A model generated the notes under the pieces. The model searched no databases and was not told the origin of the DNA. It saw only the letters and a program-made list of their open reading frames with translations. This document shows, piece by piece, positions 1-7,473 of a stretch of DNA of 14,790 nt (within the stretch, counting starts at the first letter, position 1; every line of letters begins with the position of its first letter). A program made the translations under genes and the position numbers. This stretch comes from a bacterium (GTDB lineage Bacteria; Patescibacteria; Dojkabacteria; JAKAPS01; JAJZLI01): contig JAJZWL010000014.1 of the NCBI GenBank assembly GCA_021846685.1, positions 1-14,790 on the forward strand, written 5' to 3'.

Positions 1-70
1 TAAATATTGATATACCTATAAGAAAACAGACTATTGCTACAAATAATAACAGAAATAAAGCATATATCAT
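1..70 (-). CDS. N-terminus of a membrane or exported protein, cut by the window edge
   Basis: Reading the minus strand from the ATG at 68-70 gives 23 codons that stay open to the window edge. The peptide begins MIYALFLLLFVAIVCFLIGI, which is a hydrophobic helix right at the N-terminus, so it is either a signal anchor or a first membrane segment. The start lies 19 bases after the stop of the upstream methyltransferase gene on the same strand, which fits co-transcription. Too little is present to name a family. The next in-register ATG (61-63) is out of frame and soon meets a stop, so 70 is the best start. Confidence is moderate because only the first helix is visible. Confidence 0.5.
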   Translation of the reverse strand, partial: MIYALFLLLFVAIVCFLIGISIF

Positions 71-89
71 AAACTAACTCTATTATATT

Positions 90-875
90 TTACACTTTTT
101 TTCCAGTAATAACATTTGCCTGCTTAACAAAACTTTCTTTAATATCAATATCTACAAACCCATTACTTTCCATAATATTCACTATCTCTTCTACACTAGG
201 AAAATAAAAAACCCCTATTTCGCCTAATTTAGCGATTTCATTTGCATGATCAAGTATTTTTTTAGCAGATCTTAACCCTTTTAGTGTAGATTGACCAGGG
301 ACTCTTGCAAAATCTAAATGTTTTATAGCATCGAGAAAAACTCTATTAAATTTAACCTCATCTTTTGGTGAAGACCAAACAAACGTTCCTCCGTCAGAAA
401 GAATACCATATATTGACCTTACTAATTCAGGCAAAACATCCTTTCCTCTTTTTCCATTAAAATGAGTTACGTAAGGCAAAACAAGATTAGAAACTATAAG
501 GCCATCTTTTTCTTCTCGTCTCCTCTTATGTTCCCACATATCCGTATTTCCTAAATCTTCATGTTCTATAGACACTCTAGGATCATTTGAATATCGACCT
601 TCCAAATGTGTTATCATCTCACGACTGTTATCTAGAGCAGTAATATGAGCTCTGGGATTTTTCTTTAATAATGCATCAGTAACATTTCCTGTACCTGCAC
701 CTAAATCTAACACTTCTGCATACTTTTCAATATTGGAACTATCCACTACGGATTCCACTAATTCTTTAAAAGCAGTTGAATGAATTAAAAAGGGGTATAC
801 CTCTGCATACTCTTTCCATAAAGTAGCAACACGAGCTTCATTATTATCTAAATTTTTGCCTAATTCTATTGTCAT
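90..875 (-). CDS. Class I SAM-dependent methyltransferase
   Basis: 261 residues with a Rossmann-type methyltransferase core. The SAM-binding glycine loop DLGAGTG is at residues 57-63, and the acidic end of strand 2, expected to hold the ribose hydroxyls, is at D82 (TALDNS). The C-terminal third (IMESNGFVDIDI) resembles the final strand region of small-molecule methyltransferases. The substrate cannot be read from the sequence. A membrane protein gene follows 19 bases later. The gene looks less AT-extreme than prmC or secF and keeps a more ordinary amino-acid mix with less Asn/Lys/Ile, so it may be a later acquisition; this is judged by eye. An extended -10 lies at 907-912. The methyltransferase fold is secure, the specific role unknown. 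Confidence 0.85.
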   Translation of the reverse strand: MTIELGKNLDNNEARVATLWKEYAEVYPFLIHSTAFKELVESVVDSSNIEKYAEVLDLGAGTGNVTDALLKKNPRAHITALDNSREMITHLEGRYSNDPRVSIEHEDLGNTDMWEHKRRREEKDGLIVSNLVLPYVTHFNGKRGKDVLPELVRSIYGILSDGGTFVWSSPKDEVKFNRVFLDAIKHLDFARVPGQSTLKGLRSAKKILDHANEIAKLGEIGVFYFPSVEEIVNIMESNGFVDIDIKESFVKQANVITGKKV

Positions 876-906
876 TATCTATTCTTTAAATATTAATTTA
901 GTACTT

Positions 907-912
907 ATTATA
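907..912 (-). promoter_or_regulatory. Putative extended -10 element for the methyltransferase gene
   Basis: On the minus strand the sequence reads TGATATAAT, an extended -10 (TGn-TATAAT) ending 31 bases before the start codon at 875. No convincing -35 lies 16-18 bases upstream, which is tolerable with an extended -10. Predicted from sequence only; TATAAT-like strings are common by chance in DNA this AT-rich. Confidence 0.4.
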
Positions 913-1234
913 TCACTATGAGTTGATAATAGCTATGGTGAATCAAAATATATTATTATAGAGATAAAAATACTATTTTAAATTAAATTTTTTCGAATTT
1001 ATTTAGATAAAACTATTAGAAAAAATATAGATACTCGAGATATCTTTAATATAGAGAATATAGAAAAGATAATAGAAAGAGAAAATATATAATATTTAAA
1101 AAAGGACAATATTATCCACACCTAGAGCACAAAAGACATCTGGAACAATAATAAATACAGAGTTAAGAATCTTTTGTAGATTTCATTCTGAATTTATATT
1201 CCAAATCCAGAATGTATATCACACACACAATAGA

Positions 1235-1263
1235 TTTACAGTTTTAGAAAAAATCTGTATAAT
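1235..1263 (+). promoter_or_regulatory. Sigma-70-type promoter of rpmE-prfA-prmC
   Basis: TTTACA (1235-1240), a 17-base spacer, then a perfect TATAAT (1258-1263). The rpmE ATG begins 10 bases after the -10, so the predicted transcription start is within about 4 bases of the start codon and the transcript should be leaderless or nearly so. There is no Shine-Dalgarno sequence in that space. This is one of the best promoter matches in the window. Confidence 0.7.
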
Positions 1264-1273
1264 AGTAAAAGTT

Positions 1274-1600
1274 ATGAAAAAAAGTATACACCCAGAATAC
1301 AAAAAAGTTGAAGTAGTTTGCCTTTGTGGTAATAAAATGGAGTTACAGTCTACTACAGACAATATACGAGTAGAATTGTGTTATAAATGTCATCCATTCT
1401 ATACAGGCGAACAAAAAATTGTTGACTCTGCAAATAGAGTAAAGAGATTTACAGAACAATCTAGTATTGCAGAAAAAAAGAAAGATTATGTAGAAAAACA
1501 GAAGATTAAAAAAGAAGAGAAGAAAGGAATCAGTAATCAAGGAGAAAAGAAAGAAAAACCAATATTAACTCTAAGAGATATGATGGATGCATTAAAATAA
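1274..1600 (+). CDS. rpmE: Large ribosomal subunit protein bL31 with a charged C-terminal extension
   Basis: 108 residues. The first ~62 match bL31: MKKSIHPEY, a zinc-type cysteine set (C16, C18, C36, C39) and the hallmark CHPFYTG at 39-45. bL31 sits at the central protuberance and contributes to an intersubunit bridge. Family members usually have about 70 residues; here a tail of about 40 follows, rich in Lys and Glu and ending in PILTLRDMMDALK, which looks like a short amphipathic helix. prfA follows 3 bases after the stop and prmC overlaps prfA, so all three probably form one transcript from the promoter at 1235-1263. The zinc-binding (C+) form is intact. The function of the tail is unknown. 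Confidence 0.93.
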   Translation: MKKSIHPEYKKVEVVCLCGNKMELQSTTDNIRVELCYKCHPFYTGEQKIVDSANRVKRFTEQSSIAEKKKDYVEKQKIKKEEKKGISNQGEKKEKPILTLRDMMDALK

Positions 1601-1603
1601 ATT

Positions 1604-2617
1604 ATGGATTCAATTAAATATCAGGAGTATAAAGATGCACTCCAAGATTTTAATAATAAGATTAAAGAAAACCCACTATTCATTGAAGATATAGCAGATG
1701 ACTATAATGAAGCAATAACTTATATCAATGACTTTGAAGAAATTTCAAGGTTAAAAAATCAATATACTAATAATAATTCTATCCATGATAATGATCTAAA
1801 TACAATAATCAAAGAGGAGAATTCTAACATATTAGATCAAATACAGATTATTGAGAATAAATATATAAAATATGATAAGGATGATTTTAAAAATGTAATC
1901 TTAGAAATTAGAGCAGGAACAGGAGGAGAAGAAGCTTCTCTTTTTTGTGAAGAAATGTATGAAATGTATAAGAAATATATACTATCAAAGGGCTGGGAAA
2001 TAGAAATATTAGATATTTCTGAAAGTAGTAGTGGAGGATTTAAGCAAATTATACTCGAAGTAAAAGGAGATATGGCTTATTCTAACTTAAAATTTGAAAG
2101 TGGTGTACACCGAGTACAAAGAGTTCCTAAAACAGAGAGTGCAGGAAGAATTCATACATCTACTATTTCTGTAGTAGTATTACCAGAAGTTAAAGAAAAA
2201 GATTTTAAAATTAAAGATAGCGATCTTAGAATCGATTATTTTAGGGCTTCAGGAGCAGGAGGACAACATGTAAATAAAACAGACTCAGCTGTAAGGGTTA
2301 CATACATGCCCACAGGAATGATTGTTACATCACAAAATACCAGATTTCAACAAAAAAATAAGGAGTCTGCATTACAAATTTTAAGATCAAGATTATATAA
2401 TATACAAAAAGAAGATTCACAAAAAGAGGCATCTGAAAAAAGACAAAAACAAATATCAGGAGGAAATAGATCAGAAAAAATAAGGACTTATAATTTTTTA
2501 CAAGACAGAATAACTGATCACAGAATAGGTAAATCAAAAAATTTTCATATTAATGATATATTTTCAAAAAATCAATTACAAGAATTAATAGATTTAATAA
2601 AAAATGAAAGTAATTGA
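1604..2617 (+). CDS. prfA: Peptide chain release factor 1 (RF1)
   Basis: Class I release factor that reads UAA and UAG and triggers peptidyl-tRNA hydrolysis in the ribosome. The 337-residue protein has the catalytic GGQ at 219-221 in GAGGQHVNKTDSAV, and the PxT tripeptide that recognises stop codons and distinguishes RF1 from RF2 (PKT, residues 175-177, in VPKTESAGRIHTS). The GTGGEE stretch at 105-110 is also typical. It is slightly shorter than the ~360-residue E. coli protein, mostly in the N-terminal helical domain. The start lies 3 bases after the rpmE stop with no Shine-Dalgarno sequence. It ends in TGA inside the start of prmC, which methylates the GGQ glutamine, so enzyme and substrate are translationally coupled. 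Confidence 0.97.
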   Translation: MDSIKYQEYKDALQDFNNKIKENPLFIEDIADDYNEAITYINDFEEISRLKNQYTNNNSIHDNDLNTIIKEENSNILDQIQIIENKYIKYDKDDFKNVILEIRAGTGGEEASLFCEEMYEMYKKYILSKGWEIEILDISESSSGGFKQIILEVKGDMAYSNLKFESGVHRVQRVPKTESAGRIHTSTISVVVLPEVKEKDFKIKDSDLRIDYFRASGAGGQHVNKTDSAVRVTYMPTGMIVTSQNTRFQQKNKESALQILRSRLYNIQKEDSQKEASEKRQKQISGGNRSEKIRTYNFLQDRITDHRIGKSKNFHINDIFSKNQLQELIDLIKNESN

Positions 2618-3344
2618 TATATTAAGAAAAAATAACCCAGATTTAAATGAAATTTTAAAAAATACTTTAAAAAAAGATATTTTTCAAAATTCAGATCAAG
2701 TATTAACCAAGAAAGAATATAATAAATATATATATTTAAAAAATAAATATATAAAGAAAATGCCTATTGAGTATATAGTTAAAAAAGCATATTTTGATAA
2801 ATATGAATTTTTTGTTAATAAAAATGTATTAATTCCTAGAATAGAAACATCAGATATTCTTCAATATTTAAATAAATATAAGAATATATTAGATATAGGT
2901 ACAGGATCAGGTATAGTAGGAATAAGTTTAAAAAAGAATAATCCACAATTAAAAATAACTCTTTCAGATATATCAAAAAAAGCTATTTATGTGGCAAAAA
3001 AAAATAAAGGATTATTAGATATAAAGATTATACAATCTGACCTAATTAGTAATATTAAAAATATAGATCAATTTGATTGTATTTTTGCAAATCTTCCATA
3101 TATTAGTAATATGAAAAATCTTCCATATTCAGTTAAAAATTATGAACCTGCTATAGCATTAGATGGTGGGGAAAATGGAATATATTTAATTTTAAAATTA
3201 ATACAAGAAATTACTGACACTTCATGGAAAGGAGATCTTTATTTAGAATTAGACCCAAATCAAATAAAATATATTAAAAATCAAAAAGAAATAATCAAAG
3301 ATAGATTTAATAAAGATAGATTTATTAAAATAAGATTTAATTAG
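2604..3344 (+). CDS. prmC: Release factor glutamine N5-methyltransferase PrmC
   Basis: Methylates the glutamine of the GGQ motif of release factors, using SAM. Of 246 residues, the N-terminal ~75 form the helical substrate-binding domain, followed by VLIPRIET (75-82; the RPET-type motif), the SAM loop DIGTGSG (97-103) and the active-site motif NLPY (163-166), a variant of NPPY with Leu for the first Pro. The start overlaps the end of prfA by 14 bases. The tail has three similar pentapeptides (IKDRF, NKDRF, IKIRF at 231-245). Its stop codon overlaps the convergent peptidase gene by 8 bases. Very rich in Lys, Asn and Ile, as expected from the base composition. Confidence 0.94.
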   Translation: MKVIDILRKNNPDLNEILKNTLKKDIFQNSDQVLTKKEYNKYIYLKNKYIKKMPIEYIVKKAYFDKYEFFVNKNVLIPRIETSDILQYLNKYKNILDIGTGSGIVGISLKKNNPQLKITLSDISKKAIYVAKKNKGLLDIKIIQSDLISNIKNIDQFDCIFANLPYISNMKNLPYSVKNYEPAIALDGGENGIYLILKLIQEITDTSWKGDLYLELDPNQIKYIKNQKEIIKDRFNKDRFIKIRFN

Positions 3345-3350
3345 TTTTTT
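3324..3350 (+). terminator. Weak candidate intrinsic terminator at the end of prmC
   Basis: ATTAAA (3324-3329) and TTTAAT (3336-3341) can form a 6-bp stem with a 6-base loop, and a TTTTTT run follows at 3345-3350. The stem is entirely A-T, so it would be weak, and it overlaps the coding ends of both prmC and the convergent peptidase gene. Low confidence. Confidence 0.22.
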
Positions 3351-4545
3351 CTGCTACTAGCAATTGATTATCTACTCCTAGTGCAAACTCTTTATTAGAA
3401 AATTTAACCTTTATATTAGGAATAATTGGATGTTGAGGAGTAATCCATCTCCCTGAAGGTAATAACCAATGCTTGGTTGTCATAACTAATAAAGCTCCAT
3501 CTGAAAAAGTAAATGTATTTTGAGCAGTTCCTTTACCATAAGTATTTTCTCCTACAATTGTAGCTCTATGATAATATTGCATTGCTCCTGAAAAAATTTC
3601 TGCAGCACTAGCAGTTCCACCATTCACTAATATTACCAATGGTACGTTTTGTAAATTTCCTTGATAAGTAGTTCTAAATGAATTATAAGTGCCACCTCTA
3701 TTTTCCTGCTTAGCTACAAGAGTATTTAAAGGTAAAAATTCTCCAGCTGCATATATAGCTGCCTCAAAATAACCTCCTGGATTTCCTCTTAAATCAAGTA
3801 TAACTTTTTTAGGGTGCATAGCTACAACTTTAGACATTACTGAAGAATAAGAGTTTTCCCATTGAGATAAAGAAGAATCAGAAAATCTTAATATTGTTAC
3901 ATCTATAATTCCATTTCCTAAATTTTTAATTTGCTCACTAGAAACATGAATTTGCTCCCTTTTAATATTAAAATCCTTTATACTTCCAGAAGTAGTTTTT
4001 ACTTTAATATTAACATTAGTCCCAGAATTTCCTCTAATTTCATTTACCACATTATTAATATTCTGAGAAGTATTTCCATTTACAGAAACAATACTGTCCC
4101 CTTGAATAATGCCAGCTAACGATGCTGGAGTATTTGATAATACCTGTTCAATAATAACATTACCTTTAGAATTATATCCTAAAGATACACCAATACCTGC
4201 AAAATTATTTCCAGCTATTGCCTTATAATAATTACTTGCTTGAGAAGGACTAAAAAATATAGTATGAGGATCACCTAAAGAATTTACCATTCCATTAATT
4301 GCTCCATAATATAGATTTTTATTATTTACATTTTTGTAAAAATAATTAGTATGAACAAGATTCCATACATGATTAAATAGGTTTGTATCAATAGAACTAC
4401 TTGAGGAAAAAGAATTAGAAATATTGCTACTACTTACAGAATTCTGAGAATATGGGAAATTTGATCCTACCCAATATCCTAAACTCAAAGAAACTAATAC
4501 CAATAATATTACAGTAAGATATTTATTAAAAAAAATATTATTCAT
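3337..4545 (-). CDS. C-terminal processing peptidase (S41 family) with PDZ domain
   Basis: 402 residues. A signal anchor or uncleaved signal sequence lies at residues 9-27, followed by a Ser/Asn-rich linker (32-53), an S41 N-terminal region with the LGDPHTIFF motif (90-98), a PDZ domain (about 113-200) and the protease core. The catalytic serine is S313 in NGGTASAAEIFSGA, and the general-base lysine is K338 in GENTYGKG; both are present. DLRGNPGG at 251-258 is the usual substrate-groove strand. The enzyme should act outside the membrane on C-terminal tails of exported proteins. It has its own likely promoter (4552-4580) although it lies 21 bases after the KOW-protein gene. It converges on prmC with 8 bases of overlap. 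Confidence 0.95.
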   Translation of the reverse strand: MNNIFFNKYLTVILLVLVSLSLGYWVGSNFPYSQNSVSSSNISNSFSSSSSIDTNLFNHVWNLVHTNYFYKNVNNKNLYYGAINGMVNSLGDPHTIFFSPSQASNYYKAIAGNNFAGIGVSLGYNSKGNVIIEQVLSNTPASLAGIIQGDSIVSVNGNTSQNINNVVNEIRGNSGTNVNIKVKTTSGSIKDFNIKREQIHVSSEQIKNLGNGIIDVTILRFSDSSLSQWENSYSSVMSKVVAMHPKKVILDLRGNPGGYFEAAIYAAGEFLPLNTLVAKQENRGGTYNSFRTTYQGNLQNVPLVILVNGGTASAAEIFSGAMQYYHRATIVGENTYGKGTAQNTFTFSDGALLVMTTKHWLLPSGRWITPQHPIIPNIKVKFSNKEFALGVDNQLLVAEKTN

Positions 4546-4551
4546 ATATGA

Positions 4552-4580
4552 ATTATAATTGATGATCTAAATTATACCAA
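4552..4580 (-). promoter_or_regulatory. Promoter of the S41 peptidase gene
   Basis: On the minus strand: TTGGTA (4575-4580), a 17-base spacer, TATAAT (4552-4557), then only 6 bases to the start codon at 4545. The predicted transcript begins at or next to the A of the ATG, making it leaderless. The -35 lies inside the last codons of the upstream gene. Confidence 0.55.
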
Positions 4581-5568
4581 CAATATCTTCTATTTGCACA
4601 TTAACTTTTGATCCAAAATCCAAAGCAACAAAAACGCTTTGATCTTCTATATTAAAGGATTCAATTGTCCCTGTATAACCCCAATAAGGAAAGGAGAATA
4701 TTTGTACTTTATCTCCTTTATTAATCCCTTTAATTTCAAAAGGAATACTATCTTCAGAAGGTGTATCAATAGGGATGATAAAAGCTTGATTATTTTGATC
4801 TATAAAGGCAGGAAATCTATTATATTTAGAGAGAATAGAATAGAAAAAAGAATTTTCAATAGAACCAAAACCATCTATAACGCCCACTGTTAATGGAATA
4901 GAATTAATAAAATCTTCTATACTCTCATTGTTTCTAATCTCTATACCATTCCCAATTATACCGACAACACCAACTGCTAGAGATTTTTTAATTATCTCCA
5001 TAGTAATAAGATTTCCTACATAAATAATAGTTCCTATTGCTGAAGTATTTATATCTTCTAAATATAAGAATCCTTGTTCATTACAAAGATATTTAAATTT
5101 TGCTTCTATATTAGATCCAAATATATATTTTAAATCAATTTTCAAAACTGATGTATTGATAATGACTTTATCCTTTTCTTCTGAAATTGAACTAACTATG
5201 CCATTGATATTTGATACATTCATAATATCTTCAGGATATGATTTGACTAAAATAAAGCCAGAAGATAAATGAGATAAATCTATAATCCCATCTACTGGTG
5301 AAAAAATATTCTTTTTCCCTTTATTCATAATAGAATCTCCTTTATGAATAACTTCTCCATGTAAAACAGAAACATATTTATGAAAATTTGAAGCAAAATC
5401 AGAAACTTTAATCCTATATGACATTCTACTTATACTACCTCTAGAAATAATAGTATCTTTATTTATATTTTCGCCTACAGAAACCATTAGATTAGTATCA
5501 GGATCTATTACCCTTATATATTTATAATCCTTTAGATATGTAGCTTTTTGTATATAAACTATTTCCAT
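4567..5568 (-). CDS. Uncharacterised barrel-sandwich/KOW-domain protein, partner of the MutL-like gene
   Basis: 333 residues, no signal peptide. Residues 30-110 carry two glycine turns typical of biotinyl/lipoyl-like or RnfC-like barrel-sandwich folds (SVGENINKDTI, then GDSIMNKG and FSPVDGII at 77-96). A middle domain has the stretch VGVIDGFGS (228-236). The last ~50 residues resemble a KOW/SH3-like barrel: GDKVQIF (285-291), PYWGYTG (294-300), then alternating strands. From memory, Chloroflexi and CPR genomes have proteins of this layout (a GFG segment, then an RI..PY.G..G KOW segment) beside MutL-like actin-fold genes, as here. The gene begins 4 bases after its upstream neighbour without a Shine-Dalgarno sequence. 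Function unknown; DNA, RNA or protein binding by the KOW part is possible but unproven. Confidence 0.7.
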   Translation of the reverse strand: MEIVYIQKATYLKDYKYIRVIDPDTNLMVSVGENINKDTIISRGSISRMSYRIKVSDFASNFHKYVSVLHGEVIHKGDSIMNKGKKNIFSPVDGIIDLSHLSSGFILVKSYPEDIMNVSNINGIVSSISEEKDKVIINTSVLKIDLKYIFGSNIEAKFKYLCNEQGFLYLEDINTSAIGTIIYVGNLITMEIIKKSLAVGVVGIIGNGIEIRNNESIEDFINSIPLTVGVIDGFGSIENSFFYSILSKYNRFPAFIDQNNQAFIIPIDTPSEDSIPFEIKGINKGDKVQIFSFPYWGYTGTIESFNIEDQSVFVALDFGSKVNVQIEDIVGII

Positions 5569-5572
5569 ATAA

Positions 5573-6694
5573 TTAAAAATTTAAATCTTGTAAATTCTCC
5601 ATCCACCTTGATATATCATACGCTGAAAGATCTTCACTCTCTCTTGTATCTAGTACAATATTACTCTGAGATATCATCTCTATACTACCCCTCTTTTCTC
5701 CAATAAAAGAGCCATTTGGGAGATCTACTGTGATATGAGCTTTCCCATTAATAGGGATATTAATAAAATTATTTCTATCTACTAAAATTTCTTTTTCACT
5801 TTCATCATCAACTATCTTAACTGGAATTTTCAATCCAGGAGAAGTATTATGATCAAATCCAATGTTAAAAACATCAGATAAATGATTTATATAAGAAAAA
5901 ATATAATCATCATTTATGGATGATAACAAAGACAATATATTAAAATTATCAGAATATACACTTATAACGCCCTTTAATACAAGTCCATACAATAAAGAAA
6001 ATATAGCATATTGAGTATCTGATAAAAATTGATACATATCTCCTGTCAATATAAATATAGGGATTTCTCCAGTTTCATCAAATTTAAACGAAGAAAGTAA
6101 ATTCTTACTAAGAGTTGATATTATTGGTAAAGATAATTCATGTTTAAATGATTGAGAAGGTCTAGATATATTATTATATAAATTATATTTTTTAATTTTC
6201 CCATTAAAGATCGAAAATTGAGAAAAATCCTTTATTTTGAAAATTTGATCATACAAATAATCATATGATGTGATTTTAGAAGAAAATGCATGTGACCCAG
6301 AAATAAATATACTGTCTCTAGATATATTAATAATAAAACAAGGAATATTTCCAAATTTATTTGAAAAATATTTGGAGATAGCATTCATATATTTTTGATT
6401 TATCAAGAAAAGTTTATCAGTAACTTTCAAGAAATCCTTTTTGAAAAAATCTAAAGAAGTATATATTTCAATATTACAATTATCTTTATCAATAGTAGAA
6501 TCATTTTGAATAGTTCTTATAAACTTTTGAATAAACAAAGTTCTTTCAAAAATAGGAGAAAAGAATTCTTGAGGAATTGTAATCTTTTTAAAAGAGATTA
6601 CATTATTATCATAATAAACAAAACCTTTAATAAAAAAATTATCAATTGAAACTAAAACCTTGTAGTTACCACTGTTTTCTTCTGAATCTTTCAT
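5573..6694 (-). CDS. Degenerate actin-like (MutL-type) ATPase-fold protein, function unknown
   Basis: 373 residues, soluble, no membrane segment. The order of elements suggests the glutamate-mutase-L-like branch of the actin/Hsp70 fold. An N-terminal strand-turn-strand (LVSIDNFFIKGF, 14-25) sits where phosphate-1 is expected, a second (IINISRDSIFISG, 121-133) at phosphate-2, and LTGDM (216-220) followed by a helix at the adenosine motif. The C-terminal part (NGKAHITVDLPNGSFIG, 316-332, then IVLDTRES, 346-353) resembles the tail that in relatives reads IDARGRP. The acidic and glycine residues of the phosphate loops are mostly lost, so nucleotide hydrolysis is doubtful. It follows rpsR by 20 bases and precedes the KOW protein gene by 4. 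A PilM-like protein is an alternative. The family call rests on recollected patterns, not a search. Confidence 0.6.
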   Translation of the reverse strand: MKDSEENSGNYKVLVSIDNFFIKGFVYYDNNVISFKKITIPQEFFSPIFERTLFIQKFIRTIQNDSTIDKDNCNIEIYTSLDFFKKDFLKVTDKLFLINQKYMNAISKYFSNKFGNIPCFIINISRDSIFISGSHAFSSKITSYDYLYDQIFKIKDFSQFSIFNGKIKKYNLYNNISRPSQSFKHELSLPIISTLSKNLLSSFKFDETGEIPIFILTGDMYQFLSDTQYAIFSLLYGLVLKGVISVYSDNFNILSLLSSINDDYIFSYINHLSDVFNIGFDHNTSPGLKIPVKIVDDESEKEILVDRNNFINIPINGKAHITVDLPNGSFIGEKRGSIEMISQSNIVLDTRESEDLSAYDISRWMENLQDLNF

Positions 6695-6714
6695 TTTTAG
6701 GGCAGTAAATATAT

Positions 6715-6972
6715 TTAATCATTTAAAGAAAAAGGTAATAAAGCAAGAATTCTTGCTCTTTTTATTGATATAGTGACCATTCTTTGATGTTTACTACAGT
6801 TCCCTGTTCTAAATCTGGATATAATCTTACCTTTTCTAGAAATAAATTTTTTCAGTCTATATACATCTAAATAAGAAACTGCCTCTACACCATTATCACA
6901 TAGAGTACAATTAGTGTTTCTAATAACCTTTACTTTTCTTTTATTTTTTTTATTTTGTGATTGATGAGCCAT
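6715..6972 (-). CDS. rpsR: Small ribosomal subunit protein bS18
   Basis: 85 residues, the usual length. The signature segment runs from YLDVYRLKKFIS through GKIISRFRTG and ends in ARILALLPFS. It has a putative zinc-site set: C22, C25, C59 and H62 (CTLC and CSKH), i.e. the cysteine-containing form of bS18. bS18 binds 16S rRNA in the platform together with bS6. It is the third gene of the conserved rpsF-ssb-rpsR order, 9 bases after ssb. No Shine-Dalgarno sequence precedes the start. Confidence 0.96.
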   Translation of the reverse strand: MAHQSQNKKNKRKVKVIRNTNCTLCDNGVEAVSYLDVYRLKKFISRKGKIISRFRTGNCSKHQRMVTISIKRARILALLPFSLND

Positions 6973-6981
6973 AGTTGTTAT

Positions 6982-7455
6982 TTAAAAAGGTAAATCATCT
7001 AATGAATCTAATTCTTCTACTTCTACCTCTTCTTCTTTTTTAGACACTTTAGGAGATTTAGTAGATTTAGAATCAACTTCACTTGTATCTAATAAATCAT
7101 GATCATCACTAGTACCTTTAGCTAAAGGTGTTAATACCATCATATTATCTGCTCTAATTTCTGTCTTATTATAATTCACACCTTCTTTTTCCCATTTTCT
7201 ATTTCTGATTTCACCTTCAATATATACCTTCATTCCTGTTTTTAAAATTTGAGAGCAAATTTCAGCAAGTTTATTCCAAGCTACAATATTATGAAATTCA
7301 ACAATTTCCTGAGCATTACCTTCTGAATCCTTCCAAGAACTATTTGTTGCTATAGAAAAACTACATACAGGATTTCCATTTGGAGTATATCTTAATTCAG
7401 GATCTCTAGTAAGATTTCCGATTAAAAGAGCTTTGTTTAATGATCTTGATGCCAT
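6982..7455 (-). CDS. ssb: Single-stranded DNA-binding protein
   Basis: 157 residues. The OB-fold is at about 4-112: NKALLIGNLTRDPELRYTPNG, then EFHNIVAWNKLAEI and GMKVYIEGEI, all classic for bacterial SSB. A disordered acidic linker follows, and the C-terminal tip is DDLPF, the conserved acidic-hydrophobic tail that recruits replication and repair partners. Placed between rpsF and rpsR, 18 bases after rpsF, the standard bacterial arrangement. No Shine-Dalgarno sequence is visible upstream of the ATG. Confidence 0.97.
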   Translation of the reverse strand: MASRSLNKALLIGNLTRDPELRYTPNGNPVCSFSIATNSSWKDSEGNAQEIVEFHNIVAWNKLAEICSQILKTGMKVYIEGEIRNRKWEKEGVNYNKTEIRADNMMVLTPLAKGTSDDHDLLDTSEVDSKSTKSPKVSKKEEEVEVEELDSLDDLPF

Positions 7456-7473
7456 AGTATTAAATAAACTAAA

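Larger units (their letters stand above)
876..1273. other. Gene-free AT-rich intergenic stretch between divergent genes
   Basis: About 400 bases with no supportable gene. The left edge holds the methyltransferase promoter and the right edge the rpmE promoter. In between are A-rich stretches, a 7-bp inverted repeat (CATTCTG at 1184-1190, CAGAATG at 1208-1214, 17-base loop) just upstream of the rpmE -35, and a frame open from about 1107 that runs into rpmE without an upstream ATG. I see no tRNA, insertion sequence or direct-repeat array. The open frame may be chance or a decayed gene; the inverted repeat could be an operator but is short. Confidence 0.5.

Noticed and set aside
90..875. Quinone-biosynthesis methyltransferase (UbiE/MenG-like) linked to the cytochrome b cluster
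   Set aside because: Only the generic SAM motif is present. The gene is about 7 kb from the cytochrome genes and no UbiE-specific motif was recognised.
1184..1214. CATTCTG/CAGAATG inverted repeat as a repressor operator for rpmE
   Set aside because: Only 7 bp with a 17-base loop, single occurrence, and no regulator known to use it. Reported only as a note within the intergenic stretch.
2604..2617. Possible use of TGA as a sense codon, as in some CPR lineages
   Set aside because: prfA ends at TGA exactly where RF1 should end, and the genes have intact lengths without reading through TGA.
3297..3339. Three 15-base repeats at the end of prmC, giving IKDRF-NKDRF-IKIRF, suggesting a minisatellite expansion
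   Set aside because: PrmC proteins normally end with a kDl.gkdRfv-like segment, so most of this is expected homologous sequence. In such AT-rich DNA the repeat look can arise by convergence. The third copy is poor.
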